Part shown: positions 20,162 to 29,579 of the stretch, piece by piece | Numbering within the stretch: the first letter of the stretch is position 1 | How the letters are laid out: each line of letters begins with the position of its first letter | Translations under genes and position numbers: made by a program | DNA from: Nosema muscidifuracis | Lineage: Eukaryota; Microsporidia; Nosematidae | Direction: 5' to 3' | Length of the DNA stretch: 64,000 bases | Assembly: GCA_028335825.1 (NCBI GenBank) | Contig: JAIOKI010000020.1 | Location: 62,001 to 126,000 of the forward strand | The notes under the pieces: model-generated | Told to the model about the DNA's origin: nothing | What the model saw: only the letters and a program-made list of their open reading frames with translations | Databases searched by the model: none

Positions 20162-20365
20162 TCATCTCAATTTACGATGCTCTCTTTCAGATTCTAATAA
20201 AGCTACGATATCTCCCACTTTAGCATAACCCTTTAAAAATCTATTAATTCTTCTTCCTGTTGCAGCCAACTCTATTCTTACTAATGTCAATGCACCAGCT
20301 GATCCTGCTCTCTCTGCTACTTTGATGATTTTTCCATAATGTTGTTGGTTTAAGTTGGCTTCCAT
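20162..20365 (-). CDS. RPS28: 40S ribosomal protein eS28
   Basis: A small OB-fold protein of the 40S head near the mRNA exit. The 67-residue length is normal. Diagnostic features are [20 protein letters not shown] (family: KVLGRTGSQGxxTQVRVEF) and the invariant C terminus [20 protein letters not shown] lies five bases before the ATG on the minus strand. The gene is convergent with UTP11 (five-base gap) and divergent from RIO2 (53-base gap), so the region between the last two must hold both promoters. Confidence 0.96.
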   Translation of the reverse strand: MEANLNQQHYGKIIKVAERAGSAGALTLVRIELAATGRRINRFLKGYAKVGDIVALLESEREHRKLR

Positions 20366-20418
20366 TTTGAGGGTGCAAAAAAATAAAATAAATTTTTTTT
20401 CCAGCCCATTTAAAAAAT

Positions 20419-21249
20419 ATGATTTTATCTACTGATGGTGTATGGACAATATCTAAACAACATAATAAAATATTGGAGATTATAGAAGACTGTAATGTCC
20501 GTAATTCCAAATCAGATATGGATTATATAAAAAATAGATCTAAAGTTCAAAACGTTAACAGTTATCTTCAAGATTTAATTAAACTTAAGTTTATTAAATA
20601 TGATAAACCAAATTATAAACTTACTATTTCTGGAATGGACTGTGTAGCTTTAAATAGTTTAAGAAAAAACGGGTTAGATAAATTAAATTGTAGAGTCGGT
20701 ATTGGTAAAGAATCAGATATTTGGAGTGGAATTTATAATGGAAAAGATGTTGCATTAAAATTTCATAGATTGGGTCGAACAAGTTTTAAAACTGTTAAAA
20801 ATAATAGAGATTATACCAAAGGGAAAATAGATTGGTATAAAATTAATAAAATTTCTTGCCAAAGAGAAGTTCAGTACTATGATTTATTTAAGGATTTAAA
20901 TGTTCCTAAATATATTGATTGTAATAGACATATCATTGTTTTAGAACTTTTAGATTATCAGTCACTTTATATGACTAAAATTACTAATCCAGAAATAATT
21001 TACAAAAAGATGATAAATTTTGTTAAAGATCTATGGGAACTCGGATATGTTCATGGAGATTTTAATGAATTTAATGTTATGGTAAGAAAGGATGATATAA
21101 AAGTTATAGATTTTCCTCAATGTCTTAAAAAAGATCATAAGCAAGCTTTAAAATATTTGGAAAGAGATATTAAGTGTACTGAACTTTATTTTGAAAAGAA
21201 GTATGGACTTGTTAGTGTATCAGATAATTTTAAAGACATTTTCCAGTGA
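20419..21249 (+). CDS. RIO2: atypical protein kinase/ATPase Rio2
   Basis: Rio2 binds late pre-40S particles and uses its ATPase activity in their cytoplasmic maturation. The 276-residue protein has an N-terminal winged helix, the flexible P-loop GIGKESDIW (about residues 94-102), the lysine of [12 protein letters not shown], the catalytic loop HGDFNEFN (about residues 212-219) and the metal-binding VIDFPQ (about residues 228-233). All catalytic residues are present. The roughly 150 C-terminal residues of yeast Rio2 are missing. A CCC run lies 11 bases before the ATG. UTP11, eS28, uS3 and RRP40 nearby also serve ribosome or RNA metabolism. Confidence 0.93.
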   Translation: MILSTDGVWTISKQHNKILEIIEDCNVRNSKSDMDYIKNRSKVQNVNSYLQDLIKLKFIKYDKPNYKLTISGMDCVALNSLRKNGLDKLNCRVGIGKESDIWSGIYNGKDVALKFHRLGRTSFKTVKNNRDYTKGKIDWYKINKISCQREVQYYDLFKDLNVPKYIDCNRHIIVLELLDYQSLYMTKITNPEIIYKKMINFVKDLWELGYVHGDFNEFNVMVRKDDIKVIDFPQCLKKDHKQALKYLERDIKCTELYFEKKYGLVSVSDNFKDIFQ

Positions 21250-21289
21250 ATAGAATTTAAAGGAGAAAAAAATTTTTAAGGAGATAATT

Positions 21290-21600
21290 TTCTAATATTA
21301 AATAAATTTCAACTAAACATTTTTTATTATCTATTTGTTTTTTAGTGAGATATTATTTTTCTAATATCAAATAAATCACAACAAAGCATTTTTAATCCGT
21401 TGTTTTTCAACTAAGCATTTTTTATTATCTCGTTGTTTTCCAGTGAAATATTACTTTTCTAATATTAAATAAATCACAACAAAGAATTTTTTATTATCTC
21501 GTTGTTTTCCAGTGAAATAACATTTTTCTAATATTAAATAAATCACAACAAAGCATTTTTTTATCTTGTTGTTTTCCAGTGAGATTGAATTTTAAGGAGA
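21290..21600 (+). repeat. tandem array of about 69 bp carrying the RIO2 stop-codon region
   Basis: Units contain TTTTCTAATATTAAATAAAT, then CACAACAAAGCATTTTT, then GTTGTTTTCCAGTGA. CAGTGA falls at 21441, 21510 and 21577 and in a diverged form at 21343. The phrase TTTTCCAGTGA also ends the RIO2 coding sequence, and the tail after the last unit (TTTTAAGGAGA) repeats the DNA just after RIO2. The array was thus copied from the RIO2 3' end. Confidence 0.85.
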
Positions 21601-21628
21601 ATTATAATTTTGATATAAATAAAACCCC

Positions 21629-23473
21629 ATGAAATTTACTTTATTTTTGATTCAAGTTCTTTCTTTGTATATTGTACAAACAGAAGATAATTCTCTTCAT
21701 TTCCTTTTAGATACACATGTTGATAGTATAAAAATATCTAAACTTAAGAAATCAATACCAGCACTTCCTGATGATTTTGTAGCTAAAGATCTAACTATAT
21801 TACCAAGTATGCGTGGGTACATAGATAATATAGAAGTCAATCGAAATGGGTTTGTTTATTTCGATGGATTTTCTTTCAGTATAGAAAGCCTTTTACTCGA
21901 ACCAAAAATTCACAATGGGATCATTTTTCAGACTCAAAAGCGATGCGAAACTATCATTAAACACGATGTGATACTTTTTTTGATATTCATTGATCTTAAA
22001 ATCATTGATAGTAAATCTTTATATACACGGATAGAACCTTTTACTTATATATACTACCCATTTAACAGATCTAAAAATATTTGGGTATATGAAAATTTTC
22101 TTAAGATAGAAGATATTAAATACAAATTTAATGAAAATATTGTAGCTGTGTATGATACTTTAGATTACAATGGGGCTACTTATATGAATAGAATATGGAC
22201 AGATACAGAAATTGATTTATACAGACCTATTTATAAAACTAAAAAAAAATTTTATAAATATCTTTTACTGATTGTTCCAATATTTTTAATATATTTTTTT
22301 AGATCAAAAAAAGTTAAATTAATAACGAAGGAATATGAAAATATAAAATACTCTGTACATAGTGGAGTTTATAATAATATACCTGTTATTATAAAAAAAT
22401 ATAAGAAAAGAGATCTAAATATTTCTAAAGAAATAAGTTTACTTAACAAATTAGACTACATATCCATAAAAAAAATACTTTATCACGATAATAATATATT
22501 TAGTCCATTTATAGTATTCGAATATTCAGAAATTTGTCAGAATCCAACCAAAGAAAATCTTTTAGAATTAGTTAATACAATACATTACCTTAATGAACAA
22601 GGATTATATTATAAAAATTTTAATCCTATTAATATAAGAAAAAAAAATACAAAACTTGTTTTGTTTAATATATTTTCAGCAGATGATAATTCAAATTTAG
22701 GTTGGTATACTGATAAATCAGGAGATAATGAAAATAATCGAGAGATAATATCATTAGGAATATTGTTACACTATTATATTACAGGATATCATCCATATGA
22801 TTTAAATACAGACATAGAGCAAAAATTTATTTATATTAAAAACAAAGAAGATGATAATAAAACAACCAATGAACTAATACAAGATAAAGAATCAATTAAT
22901 ATAAAAAAATGCAATAATAATGAATCAATTAATATAAAAAAATACACGACTAAAGAATTATTAGAAATAGAATCTAATATAATAAATCGTAGATACCTCA
23001 TTCGTACTGATGCATCTCTGGAACATGATCTTATATACCACACTATAAAGAACAATACAGATATAAGAAGATTATCTAAACATCCTTATTTTTGGACAGA
23101 AGAAAAAATTTTCAATTTTTTAGCACATTATTCTGATGTACTGGAAGGATCACCTTCACAAGTAAGAATATTAGAAAGAAATAAAGGACGTATATTTGAA
23201 AATTTATGGAATTCTTATCTTGATAAAACAGTTAATATTGGTCTCGAAGTATTTAGATCTTATAATTATAACAGTGCTAAAGATCTTATTAGAGTCATTA
23301 GAAATAAAGGGAGACATTATAATCAAATACCTGATGTAGTGAAAGAAATTTTCGTAAGTTTCCCAAATGGATTTGTAAAATACTGGCTGAAAACTTTTCC
23401 AAATTTACTCATTATTTGTTATAATTGTGGTGAGTCTTTAAAAAATAACGAACTTCTTCGAGATTTCTACTAA
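21629..23473 (+). CDS. IRE1: IRE1 unfolded-protein-response sensor: degenerate kinase, conserved RNase domain
   Basis: A 614-residue protein in the IRE1 order: signal peptide (1-18), lumenal domain (about 19-205), one membrane segment (about 209-225), kinase-like domain (about 235-480) and C-terminal KEN RNase domain (about 483-614), starting HPYFWTEEKIFNFL. The RNase residues match: Tyr, Arg, Asn and His of human Y892, R905, N906 and H910 are all present in RSYNYNSAKDLIRVIRNKGR plus HY. The kinase is broken in key places: the HRDLKPxN loop reads YKNFNPIN and DFG reads NIF, while the VAIK-type lysine (VIIKK) remains. A low-complexity insert lies near residues 405-450. The lumenal part is much shorter than in yeast. 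ACCCC directly abuts the ATG. Confidence 0.88.
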   Translation: MKFTLFLIQVLSLYIVQTEDNSLHFLLDTHVDSIKISKLKKSIPALPDDFVAKDLTILPSMRGYIDNIEVNRNGFVYFDGFSFSIESLLLEPKIHNGIIFQTQKRCETIIKHDVILFLIFIDLKIIDSKSLYTRIEPFTYIYYPFNRSKNIWVYENFLKIEDIKYKFNENIVAVYDTLDYNGATYMNRIWTDTEIDLYRPIYKTKKKFYKYLLLIVPIFLIYFFRSKKVKLITKEYENIKYSVHSGVYNNIPVIIKKYKKRDLNISKEISLLNKLDYISIKKILYHDNNIFSPFIVFEYSEICQNPTKENLLELVNTIHYLNEQGLYYKNFNPINIRKKNTKLVLFNIFSADDNSNLGWYTDKSGDNENNREIISLGILLHYYITGYHPYDLNTDIEQKFIYIKNKEDDNKTTNELIQDKESINIKKCNNNESINIKKYTTKELLEIESNIINRRYLIRTDASLEHDLIYHTIKNNTDIRRLSKHPYFWTEEKIFNFLAHYSDVLEGSPSQVRILERNKGRIFENLWNSYLDKTVNIGLEVFRSYNYNSAKDLIRVIRNKGRHYNQIPDVVKEIFVSFPNGFVKYWLKTFPNLLIICYNCGESLKNNELLRDFY

Positions 23474-23504
23474 ATATATGTTTAATAAATAAATTAAATT
23501 AATT

Positions 23505-23636
23505 TATAAATAATAATTACAACAATGTCTTAACATTTATAAATAATAATTACAACACTGCCTTAACATTTAAAATAATAATTACAAAAATGTCTTAACT
23601 TAAAATAATAATAACAACAATGCCTTAACATTTAAA
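23505..23636. repeat. tandem array, about 32-bp unit, 4 copies
   Basis: Unit: AATAATAATTACAACAATG followed by TCTTAACATTTA; CTTAAC recurs at 23529, 23562, 23594 and 23624. It fills the gap between the convergent IRE1 and GLE1 genes. Confidence 0.8.
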
Positions 23637-23651
23637 TTAAAATTTGTATCT

Positions 23652-24737
23652 TTAATTTTCAATTAATTTACTAATAGTTCTTTCTATTTTATATTTATCT
23701 GATGGAATTATTATTTTATGTACAACATATTTTTTTATATACCGAAATAGTTTTTTAGCTTGACCTCCTTTCTTTATTACAAGATACATACCAAGGATAT
23801 CTAAATAAACATCAAGTACTATAAAATCTTCAGACTTCATTTCCATATTTAACATCGCTGCTCCAAATGCCCACACTTCATCTAAAAAATCACATTCATA
23901 AAGTATACCAAAATATACACTGTACATTCCACGTATGCCTTCTTCATTAGCTTTTTTATTTAATAGATTAAGTTTGTAAAAGATAAATAAATCGTTTGAA
24001 TATAATAATTTAAAAAATAGAGAATATTGTTTGTAAGATTCTTGGTACCTTGAAACTTGAACTACACTCTGTTCCAGTATCTTTAAAGAAAATATTTCTA
24101 TAAATGTGTATGATCCAATATATTTAGTAAAAAATTTTGACAAAGATAATATCATGTCGTATTCGCTATTAAGCTGATTTAATCTTTTATTAACTTCTAT
24201 TTTTAGTTTAAGTAATTCTGATCTTTGAAGTTTTCTTTTTTCTTCTTCGATATTTTTTTCGATACGAAGGTATTCTTGTATTTTTATGTATGTGTTTTTA
24301 TAGTAGTCAGTTAGTTGAATATTTAAATCAAAAACATGACTAATATTTTGTATATTTTCTACATTAGATGTGATATTGTTTGTATTATTATTTAAATTAT
24401 CTATTTTAACATCTTGATTAATAATGACTTGATTAATATTGTCTTTAGTAACATCTTGATTAATATTATCTATTTTAACAACGTCTTGATTAATATTGTA
24501 GTAATCAAATCTAATATTATCTTTAGTAACATCTTGATTAAATCTAATATTATCTTGATAGAACAAATCATGATTTTTATTATTATAATTAGACATATCA
24601 ATACATTTATGATCAAATTCAATAAATTCTTTTTCTATAATTTCATTTTTAAGTTCACGTTCTTTTATAAGATTTTGTAACATTTTATTAACTTTAAATT
24701 TTCTTTCATTCTCAATTGCATTAAATTCATCATCCAT
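23652..24737 (-). CDS. GLE1: mRNA-export factor Gle1
   Basis: Gle1 activates the DEAD-box ATPase Dbp5 at the cytoplasmic face of the nuclear pore. The 361-residue protein has an N-terminal charged helix, a low-complexity stretch of about 70 residues rich in NINQDV and KDN repeats, a coiled coil (about 160-200) and the C-terminal Gle1 fold. That fold contains GMYSVYFGIL, then WAFGAAMLNME, then LDILGMYL...GGQAKKLFRYI, matching the family's GMiRLYAAIiQ, W.wLA.ILNMEP and F.EvcG. The frame extends 11 codons upstream, but a CCC run eight bases before the ATG at 24737 favours that start. Assignment rests on the C-terminal half only. Confidence 0.72.
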   Translation of the reverse strand: MDDEFNAIENERKFKVNKMLQNLIKERELKNEIIEKEFIEFDHKCIDMSNYNNKNHDLFYQDNIRFNQDVTKDNIRFDYYNINQDVVKIDNINQDVTKDNINQVIINQDVKIDNLNNNTNNITSNVENIQNISHVFDLNIQLTDYYKNTYIKIQEYLRIEKNIEEEKRKLQRSELLKLKIEVNKRLNQLNSEYDMILSLSKFFTKYIGSYTFIEIFSLKILEQSVVQVSRYQESYKQYSLFFKLLYSNDLFIFYKLNLLNKKANEEGIRGMYSVYFGILYECDFLDEVWAFGAAMLNMEMKSEDFIVLDVYLDILGMYLVIKKGGQAKKLFRYIKKYVVHKIIIPSDKYKIERTISKLIEN

Positions 24738-24789
24738 ACAAACAAGGGAGAAAATTCTAAAACATAACAATTTATATTTATTTAGTATA

Positions 24790-24997
24790 AGAAAAAAAAT
24801 ATCCTAGTTGTGGTATCAAATTAGATCAGTAGATGTAATTTATAAAAAAATATTCTAGTTGTGGTATCAAATTAGATCAGTAGATGTAATTTATAAAAAA
24901 ATATCCTAGTTGTGGTATCAAATTAGATCAATATATGTAATTTATAAAAAAATATCCTAGTTGTGGTATCAAATTAGATCAATATATGTAATTTATT
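24790..24997. repeat. tandem array, exact 51-bp period, 4 copies
   Basis: CTAGTTGTGGTATCAAATTA recurs with CTAG at 24804, 24855, 24906 and 24957. Copies are nearly identical; the first two read GATCAGTAGATG and the last two GATCAATATATG, so the array grew by duplicating a two-copy block or each type separately. It lies between the divergent GLE1 and uS3 genes, in their shared promoter region. Confidence 0.9.
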
Positions 24998-25206
24998 TCT
25001 TTAAAAATTGAAACATATTACATCAAGAACAGATATTATTAAATTATTTATTTTAGGAAGAAAAGTTAAAAGATTTTTTCTTAATTCTAATAAAATACCT
25101 AACGATATTATAGGAATAAAAATAAATGTCTTTTTGTTAAAGAAATATATTTTCATTTTTTTTTTATTTTTTCAATTTTATTTTTTTAAAAAATTTACCC
25201 CAAAAA

Positions 25207-25854
25207 ATGGGCAACGATAAAATCTTAAAGAAATTTATTGCTGATGGTATGATTTACGCAGAGTTGAAAGAATTATTTGAGAAATCACTTATAAATGAAG
25301 GTTTCAGTTCTTTAGAACTTAGATTAGAAGAGAGTCCTGTTAAAGTCATTTTGAAGGTTGTTAAACCACATGATTTGATAGGTGATAAAAAATTTAAAGT
25401 TAATCAGATTCAGCATTTAGTAGCTTCTCGTCTTAATGTACCAGATTCTAATGTTACAGTTATTATTGATAAGGTAGTAGAGAAAGGATTATGTCCAGTA
25501 TATCAAGCCAATTTAATTAAGGAGAAGATGTTAGCTAATATTCCTCATAAAAGAGCTGCTAATTTAGTACTTAAAAATACTAAATTTGCTGGTGCTACAG
25601 GATGTCTTGTTACTATCAGTGGTAAGTTGAAAGGATTAAGAGCTTGTACTAAGAAATTCTTAGAAGGAGTAGTTATTAAGAGTGGACAACCTTCAAGAGA
25701 TTATGTAAGGAAGCATATCACTACAGTTAATACTAAACAAGGAGTTATAGGTGTACAAGTAAGTATTATGTTACCTTTCGATCCCGAAGGTATATTAGGA
25801 CCATCTACTTTATTACCTGATAAGATAGTAGTATTAGATGCTAAAGAGAATTAA
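25207..25854 (+). CDS. RPS3: 40S ribosomal protein uS3
   Basis: uS3 lines the mRNA entry channel of the 40S subunit. The 215-residue length is normal. The KH domain (about residues 20-95) is followed by [15 protein letters not shown], the segment [20 protein letters not shown] (family: [20 protein letters not shown]), then SGQPSRDYV and the [12 protein letters not shown] strand, all diagnostic. ACCCC lies five bases before the ATG. An overlapping 70-codon frame from 25008 runs into the start and is not a gene. Confidence 0.97.
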   Translation: MGNDKILKKFIADGMIYAELKELFEKSLINEGFSSLELRLEESPVKVILKVVKPHDLIGDKKFKVNQIQHLVASRLNVPDSNVTVIIDKVVEKGLCPVYQANLIKEKMLANIPHKRAANLVLKNTKFAGATGCLVTISGKLKGLRACTKKFLEGVVIKSGQPSRDYVRKHITTVNTKQGVIGVQVSIMLPFDPEGILGPSTLLPDKIVVLDAKEN

Positions 25855-25974
25855 AGCATATTAATTTAATTTTACATGTTTATTTTAATTTATTTTAAAT
25901 ATTTTTTTCATTTACTTTAAGAGGTTTTAATAATATGAAAAATTTTATACTACTTCTAATCCACAGACATAAAA

Positions 25975-26228
25975 ATTTTAATATGAAAGTAGATACTCAT
26001 TCTTTAGAAAAATAAATTTAATATAAAAGCAGACACTCATCCTTATAAAAAAAACTTAATATAAAGTAGAACAACAATCACTATAAAAATAAGCTCAGAA
26101 AAATAAATTTTATTTATAAGTAGACTTTCGTCCTTATAAAAAAAATTAAATATAAAAGTAGACAATTATCCTTATAAAAATAAATTTAATATAAAAGTAG
26201 ACACTCATCTTTAAAAAAACAAGCTTCA
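25975..26228. repeat. degenerate tandem array, about 38-bp unit, 6 copies
   Basis: Unit: AATATAAAAGTAGACACTCA followed by TCCTTATAAAAATAAATTT. Copies differ by several substitutions and small indels. It lies between the convergent uS3 and RRM-protein genes. Confidence 0.8.
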
Positions 26229-26255
26229 AAATTTATAAATAAAAAATATAATTAT

Positions 26256-26879
26256 TTATTGGCTATCTCCCTTCTCCTTTCTTACTCTAGGTTTTGGTGG
26301 AAAAACCTTCTCAAGAGCTTTTCTTGCTCTGACTTTTTTTCCTTTAACTTCCATATTATCTAACTTATCAAGAGCAGCTTGTTGTTCTTCAGCAGTTTCA
26401 AACTCAGCAAATACAATATATGAGTCACCAGATGTAGTAGATATCTTACACTTTCCCAACATTTTGTTAAGCTCAGATTCTTCCAAATCTTTTGGTAATC
26501 CCTTAATATACAACTTCTTATCACTAATAGTAACCTTCTCCTTGTTAGGTTGACTCTTAGCAAAATACAAGTTATATGACTCATTACCTATAGTAATTTT
26601 ACCTTCAGATACTGCTTCCTCAATAGAATCAAGATCTTTAAACTCAACATTTCCCACAATTTTCTTAACTCCATCTTTTCTAGACAATTCTTTGATATTT
26701 ATATTGTTGCTAAGGTTAGTATCTGACTTATTTATCATCACTGGTTCAGATTCACGAACCAAGGAATTTTTTATCTTCACTTACATTTTATGTTCATATT
26801 TTGAGAATGCGTTGGCTATCTGTTTAACAGAGACCGATTCGCTCAAATTACTTATTGCTAAGTTATTTGTTTTTCTCAT
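26256..26879 (-). CDS. two-RRM RNA-binding protein, spliced (exons 26785-26879 and 26256-26709)
   Basis: Exon 1 starts at an ATG one base after ACCCCC and codes for MRKTNNLAISNLSES and on to FSKYEHK, which is the RNP2 strand and first helix of an RRM. It stops at GTAAGT. Exon 2 resumes in the matching phase (AT|C gives Ile) and supplies NINIKELSRKDG and KKIVGNVEFKD, the RNP1 half of the same RRM. A second RRM follows (KKLYIKGLPKDLEE ... YIVFAEFETAEEQ) and then a basic tail. The spliced product is 182 residues. The long frame starting at 26780 inside the intron is not the real start. Specific function unknown; a role in pre-mRNA or rRNA processing is a guess. Confidence 0.85.
26710..26784 (-). 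other. spliceosomal intron, 75 nt
   Basis: Starts GTAAGT and ends TACTAACCTTAG: a perfect yeast-like branch site (TACTAAC) with the 3' AG only a few bases downstream, as in other microsporidian introns. Removal joins two halves of one RRM in frame. Without splicing the upstream frame ends at a TAA inside the 5' splice site. Confidence 0.85.
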
Positions 26880-26880
26880 T

Positions 26881-26886
26881 GGGGGT
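26881..26886 (-). promoter_or_regulatory. ACCCCC start signal of the spliced RRM gene
   Basis: C-run one base before the exon 1 ATG; together with the splice signals it places the start upstream of the intron. Confidence 0.75.
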
Positions 26887-27601
26887 AAAAATTTTTTGAA
26901 CTTAAATAAAAAAATTTTAAATTTTAAAAAAAAAATACAAAAAATTAGAGATGTATTTTATAAAGATGAATATTAGTTAATAAGATAATTTAAATATACC
27001 TTTTATAAGAATTATTTAAAGAATATTTTTCTACAATTCTTTCTTAAATAATTATTTGTTCTACCTGTAAGACCTATCAAATTTAGATTTATATATAAAA
27101 AAATAATATTTTTGCATAAAGAGATATAGAAATATTTAAGAATTAAATATATTCTTGTTTGAGAATAGAAATGATTTTTATATATATTAAATTTCTAACT
27201 TTTTATATATATTAATGGATTATGATTATAAGAGGATTAGAAATGTTTTATTTATGGAATTAAGAAATAGGATTATTTATAAAATAATATTATATAGAAA
27301 TAATTATTTTATAAATAGATTGAAGATATGAAAATATTTTGTAAATAGATTGAAGATACGTAAATATTTTATAAAAGAGAAATAGGATTATTTATAAAAT
27401 AATATTATATAGAAATAATTATTTTATAAATAGGTTTAAGATATGTAAATATTTTATTTTATAAAATAATTATTTCTTTTTTATAAAATATTCCTTATAC
27501 TTATAAATCATAACATTATTAATAAAAGAAAAAGTAGAGTAAACTTAAGTTTAAAATCATACGATGACTTAAAAAAATCTAAAAATTATGACATAATTTA
27601 A
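26887..27601. repeat. AT-rich spacer with a 115-bp direct duplication
   Basis: GAAATAGGATTATTTATAAA begins copies at 27264 and 27379 (period 115), both followed by AATAATATTATATAGAAATA. A shorter internal repeat (ATAGATTGAAGATA) also occurs. No gene is seen between the divergent RRM gene and the convergent CIA1 end. Confidence 0.7.
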
Positions 27602-28498
27602 TCATTCTTTAATTCTCAGAATACAATAACACTGATCATCTGAACATGTACCTAGTAAGTTATCCTTCCTTGACCAGTGTATACAATTAATTATATCATC
27701 ATGAAGTTTCTCTATAAAATGTACTACTTCCAAATCTTTATTAAGAAATACTAAATTTCCTATATTTACTGTACAAACAAGAATATCTTTAAAATTAGAA
27801 AGAGCCATGATTGGTAAAACAGATATTTTTATATTCTTCTTTAAAGTCCATCCTTTTTCCAAGATATATAAATTAATTTCTCCATCATCATTACAAGAAT
27901 ACATTCTATCTTCTATAAAGATAATATTCCATATAGTAGAATTTTCATCTATACTTTGTACTAATTCCCAGGTTTGATCTATTTCAAAGAACTGGTATAC
28001 TTTTATTGTATTATCATATCCAAAAGTAAATAACATATCTAAATAGAAATGACATCCTTTTACATCTTCAGTATGATCTTCTAATATTTTATCTATCTCT
28101 ATATAATCTTTTATAGAACAAATCCATACAGTTTTACCTCTTGTAGCAAATGCAAGCCATTTATTTGTAGAATCAAAAGATATTCCTTTAATTTCTGTAT
28201 CAGGACCTTCTATAACATCTTCTAAAATATCTTCAATATTTTTGTTATTTTCATTATCTTCTAATGAAGATAAACTTTCAATTCTCTTAAATACAGATAC
28301 TGTACAATCATAGCTACTACTAGCTAAATATTTAGAAGAAGATGTTATATGAGTGATAGATTTAGAATGTTTATAGAGTATTTTATTATTAGAAATATCT
28401 TTAAGAAGGGTAGAACTCCCTCCTGTATAAATATTTTTAGATATATGAATAGTAAATAATTTTTCATCCGTTTTAATTTTCTTTATTTCAAAATTCAT
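27602..28498 (-). CDS. CIA1: cytosolic Fe-S assembly WD40 protein Cia1
   Basis: Cia1 is the beta-propeller docking subunit of the CIA targeting complex that inserts Fe-S clusters into cytosolic and nuclear enzymes. The 298-residue protein has about seven WD40 blades. Diagnostic segments are SSSYDCTVSVFKR, EIKGISFDSTNKWLAFATRG with KTVWIC, EDHTEDVKGCHFY and FGYDNTIKVYQF (Cia1: EVKGVAWS..G..LATCSRDKSVWIWE, EHTQDVKxVxWHP, SYDDTIKLY). Length is near that of yeast Cia1 (330). ACCC lies one base before the ATG. In a mitosome-bearing parasite this links mitosomal Fe-S work to nuclear enzymes; that is established for the pathway, not shown here. Confidence 0.8.
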   Translation of the reverse strand: MNFEIKKIKTDEKLFTIHISKNIYTGGSSTLLKDISNNKILYKHSKSITHITSSSKYLASSSYDCTVSVFKRIESLSSLEDNENNKNIEDILEDVIEGPDTEIKGISFDSTNKWLAFATRGKTVWICSIKDYIEIDKILEDHTEDVKGCHFYLDMLFTFGYDNTIKVYQFFEIDQTWELVQSIDENSTIWNIIFIEDRMYSCNDDGEINLYILEKGWTLKKNIKISVLPIMALSNFKDILVCTVNIGNLVFLNKDLEVVHFIEKLHDDIINCIHWSRKDNLLGTCSDDQCYCILRIKE

Positions 28499-29579
28499 TG
28501 GGTAGAGAAATTATAATTTAATAAAGAAATAATCAATCTATTATAAATATTTTAATAAGAAAATTATAATATCTTTTGAGATAATTGAAAGGTATAAATT
28601 ATCAAAATATATATTTAATAATTATATAAGCATACCTGAAGATCTTGATTTTATAAATAAAATATTTTAAGAATATCTGTAATTTATTATAAAATATTTT
28701 AAGAATATCTGTAATTTATTATAAAATATTTTAAGAATATCTGTAATTTATTATAAAATATTTTAAGAATAAGTGTAATTTTGTTATAAAATATTTAAGA
28801 ATATGATTTATAAAAATATGATACTATAATAATATGATACTATAATAATATGATTTATAAAAATATGATACTATAATATATGATTTATAAAAATATGAAT
28901 TATAATAATATGAATTATAAAAGATTTATAGTTAAAAGACCTCTAAGAATATTTAATAAAATAGATGGAATACAAAAGAAGAAGAATTTAAATATAAAAC
29001 AAAAAGTATATAAAAACAAAAAAATTACATATATAATTTTAATTAAGCATAATTTGTAAATTATAAAAGAAGATAAAAAAATTAGAAATTTTGTATTTTT
29101 TAGATGATTGAACTAAAAGGTAATTTATAAAATATTTAAGAAATATTTCAACTAAATATATTTTTAAAATAAAAAATATTTATTTTTGCATAATTAATGA
29201 TAAAAAATTTAGAAGAATTTTATTTTTGCATAATTATTGATAAAAAATTTAGAAGAATTTTATTTTTGCATAATTAATGAAATTTAATATGATAAAAAAT
29301 TTGAAATCTCATCTTATACAGGTAAACCAATAAAATATCATCCATTATGATGATTTCAATTTTTATAAAATAATCTATCACAACAAATATCTCTTACAAA
29401 AAATAATCTCTTACAACAATAACCTATTACAACCAAATTGTATTACAAAAAATAACCTATTAAATTAACCTATTACAAATAATAATATCTTACAACAATA
29501 ACCTATTAAATTAATCTCCAATTAGAAAAATACCTAAAAAAATATTTTTTATTAAAGAAAACCCTTAATAAATAAAAAA
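28499..29579. repeat. spacer built of several short tandem arrays
   Basis: Four 32-bp copies of TATTTTAAGAATATCTGTAA (AAGAAT at 28669, 28701, 28733, 28765); ATAATATGATACTATA words at about 28810-28920; three 40-bp copies beginning TATTTTTGCATAATTAATGA at 29181, 29221 and 29261; and degenerate CCTATTACAA/TCTTACAACA repeats at about 29380-29520. No gene seen. Confidence 0.8.

Noticed and set aside
20244-20510. 88-codon minus-strand frame across eS28 and the RIO2 start
   Set aside because: It overlaps two clear ribosome-related genes and has no start signal or recognisable motif.
25008-25220. 70-codon plus-strand frame upstream of uS3
   Set aside because: It overlaps the uS3 start in another frame, is built from low-complexity Phe/Lys runs, overlaps the shared promoter region and lacks a C-run.
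26692-26976. 94-codon plus-strand frame over the RRM gene exon 1 and intron
   Set aside because: The opposite strand has a consistent spliced gene with start signal, splice sites and RRM motifs.
28655-28785. CRISPR-like regular repeats
   Set aside because: Direct 32-bp tandem repeats without unique spacers; CRISPR arrays do not occur in eukaryotic nuclear genomes.
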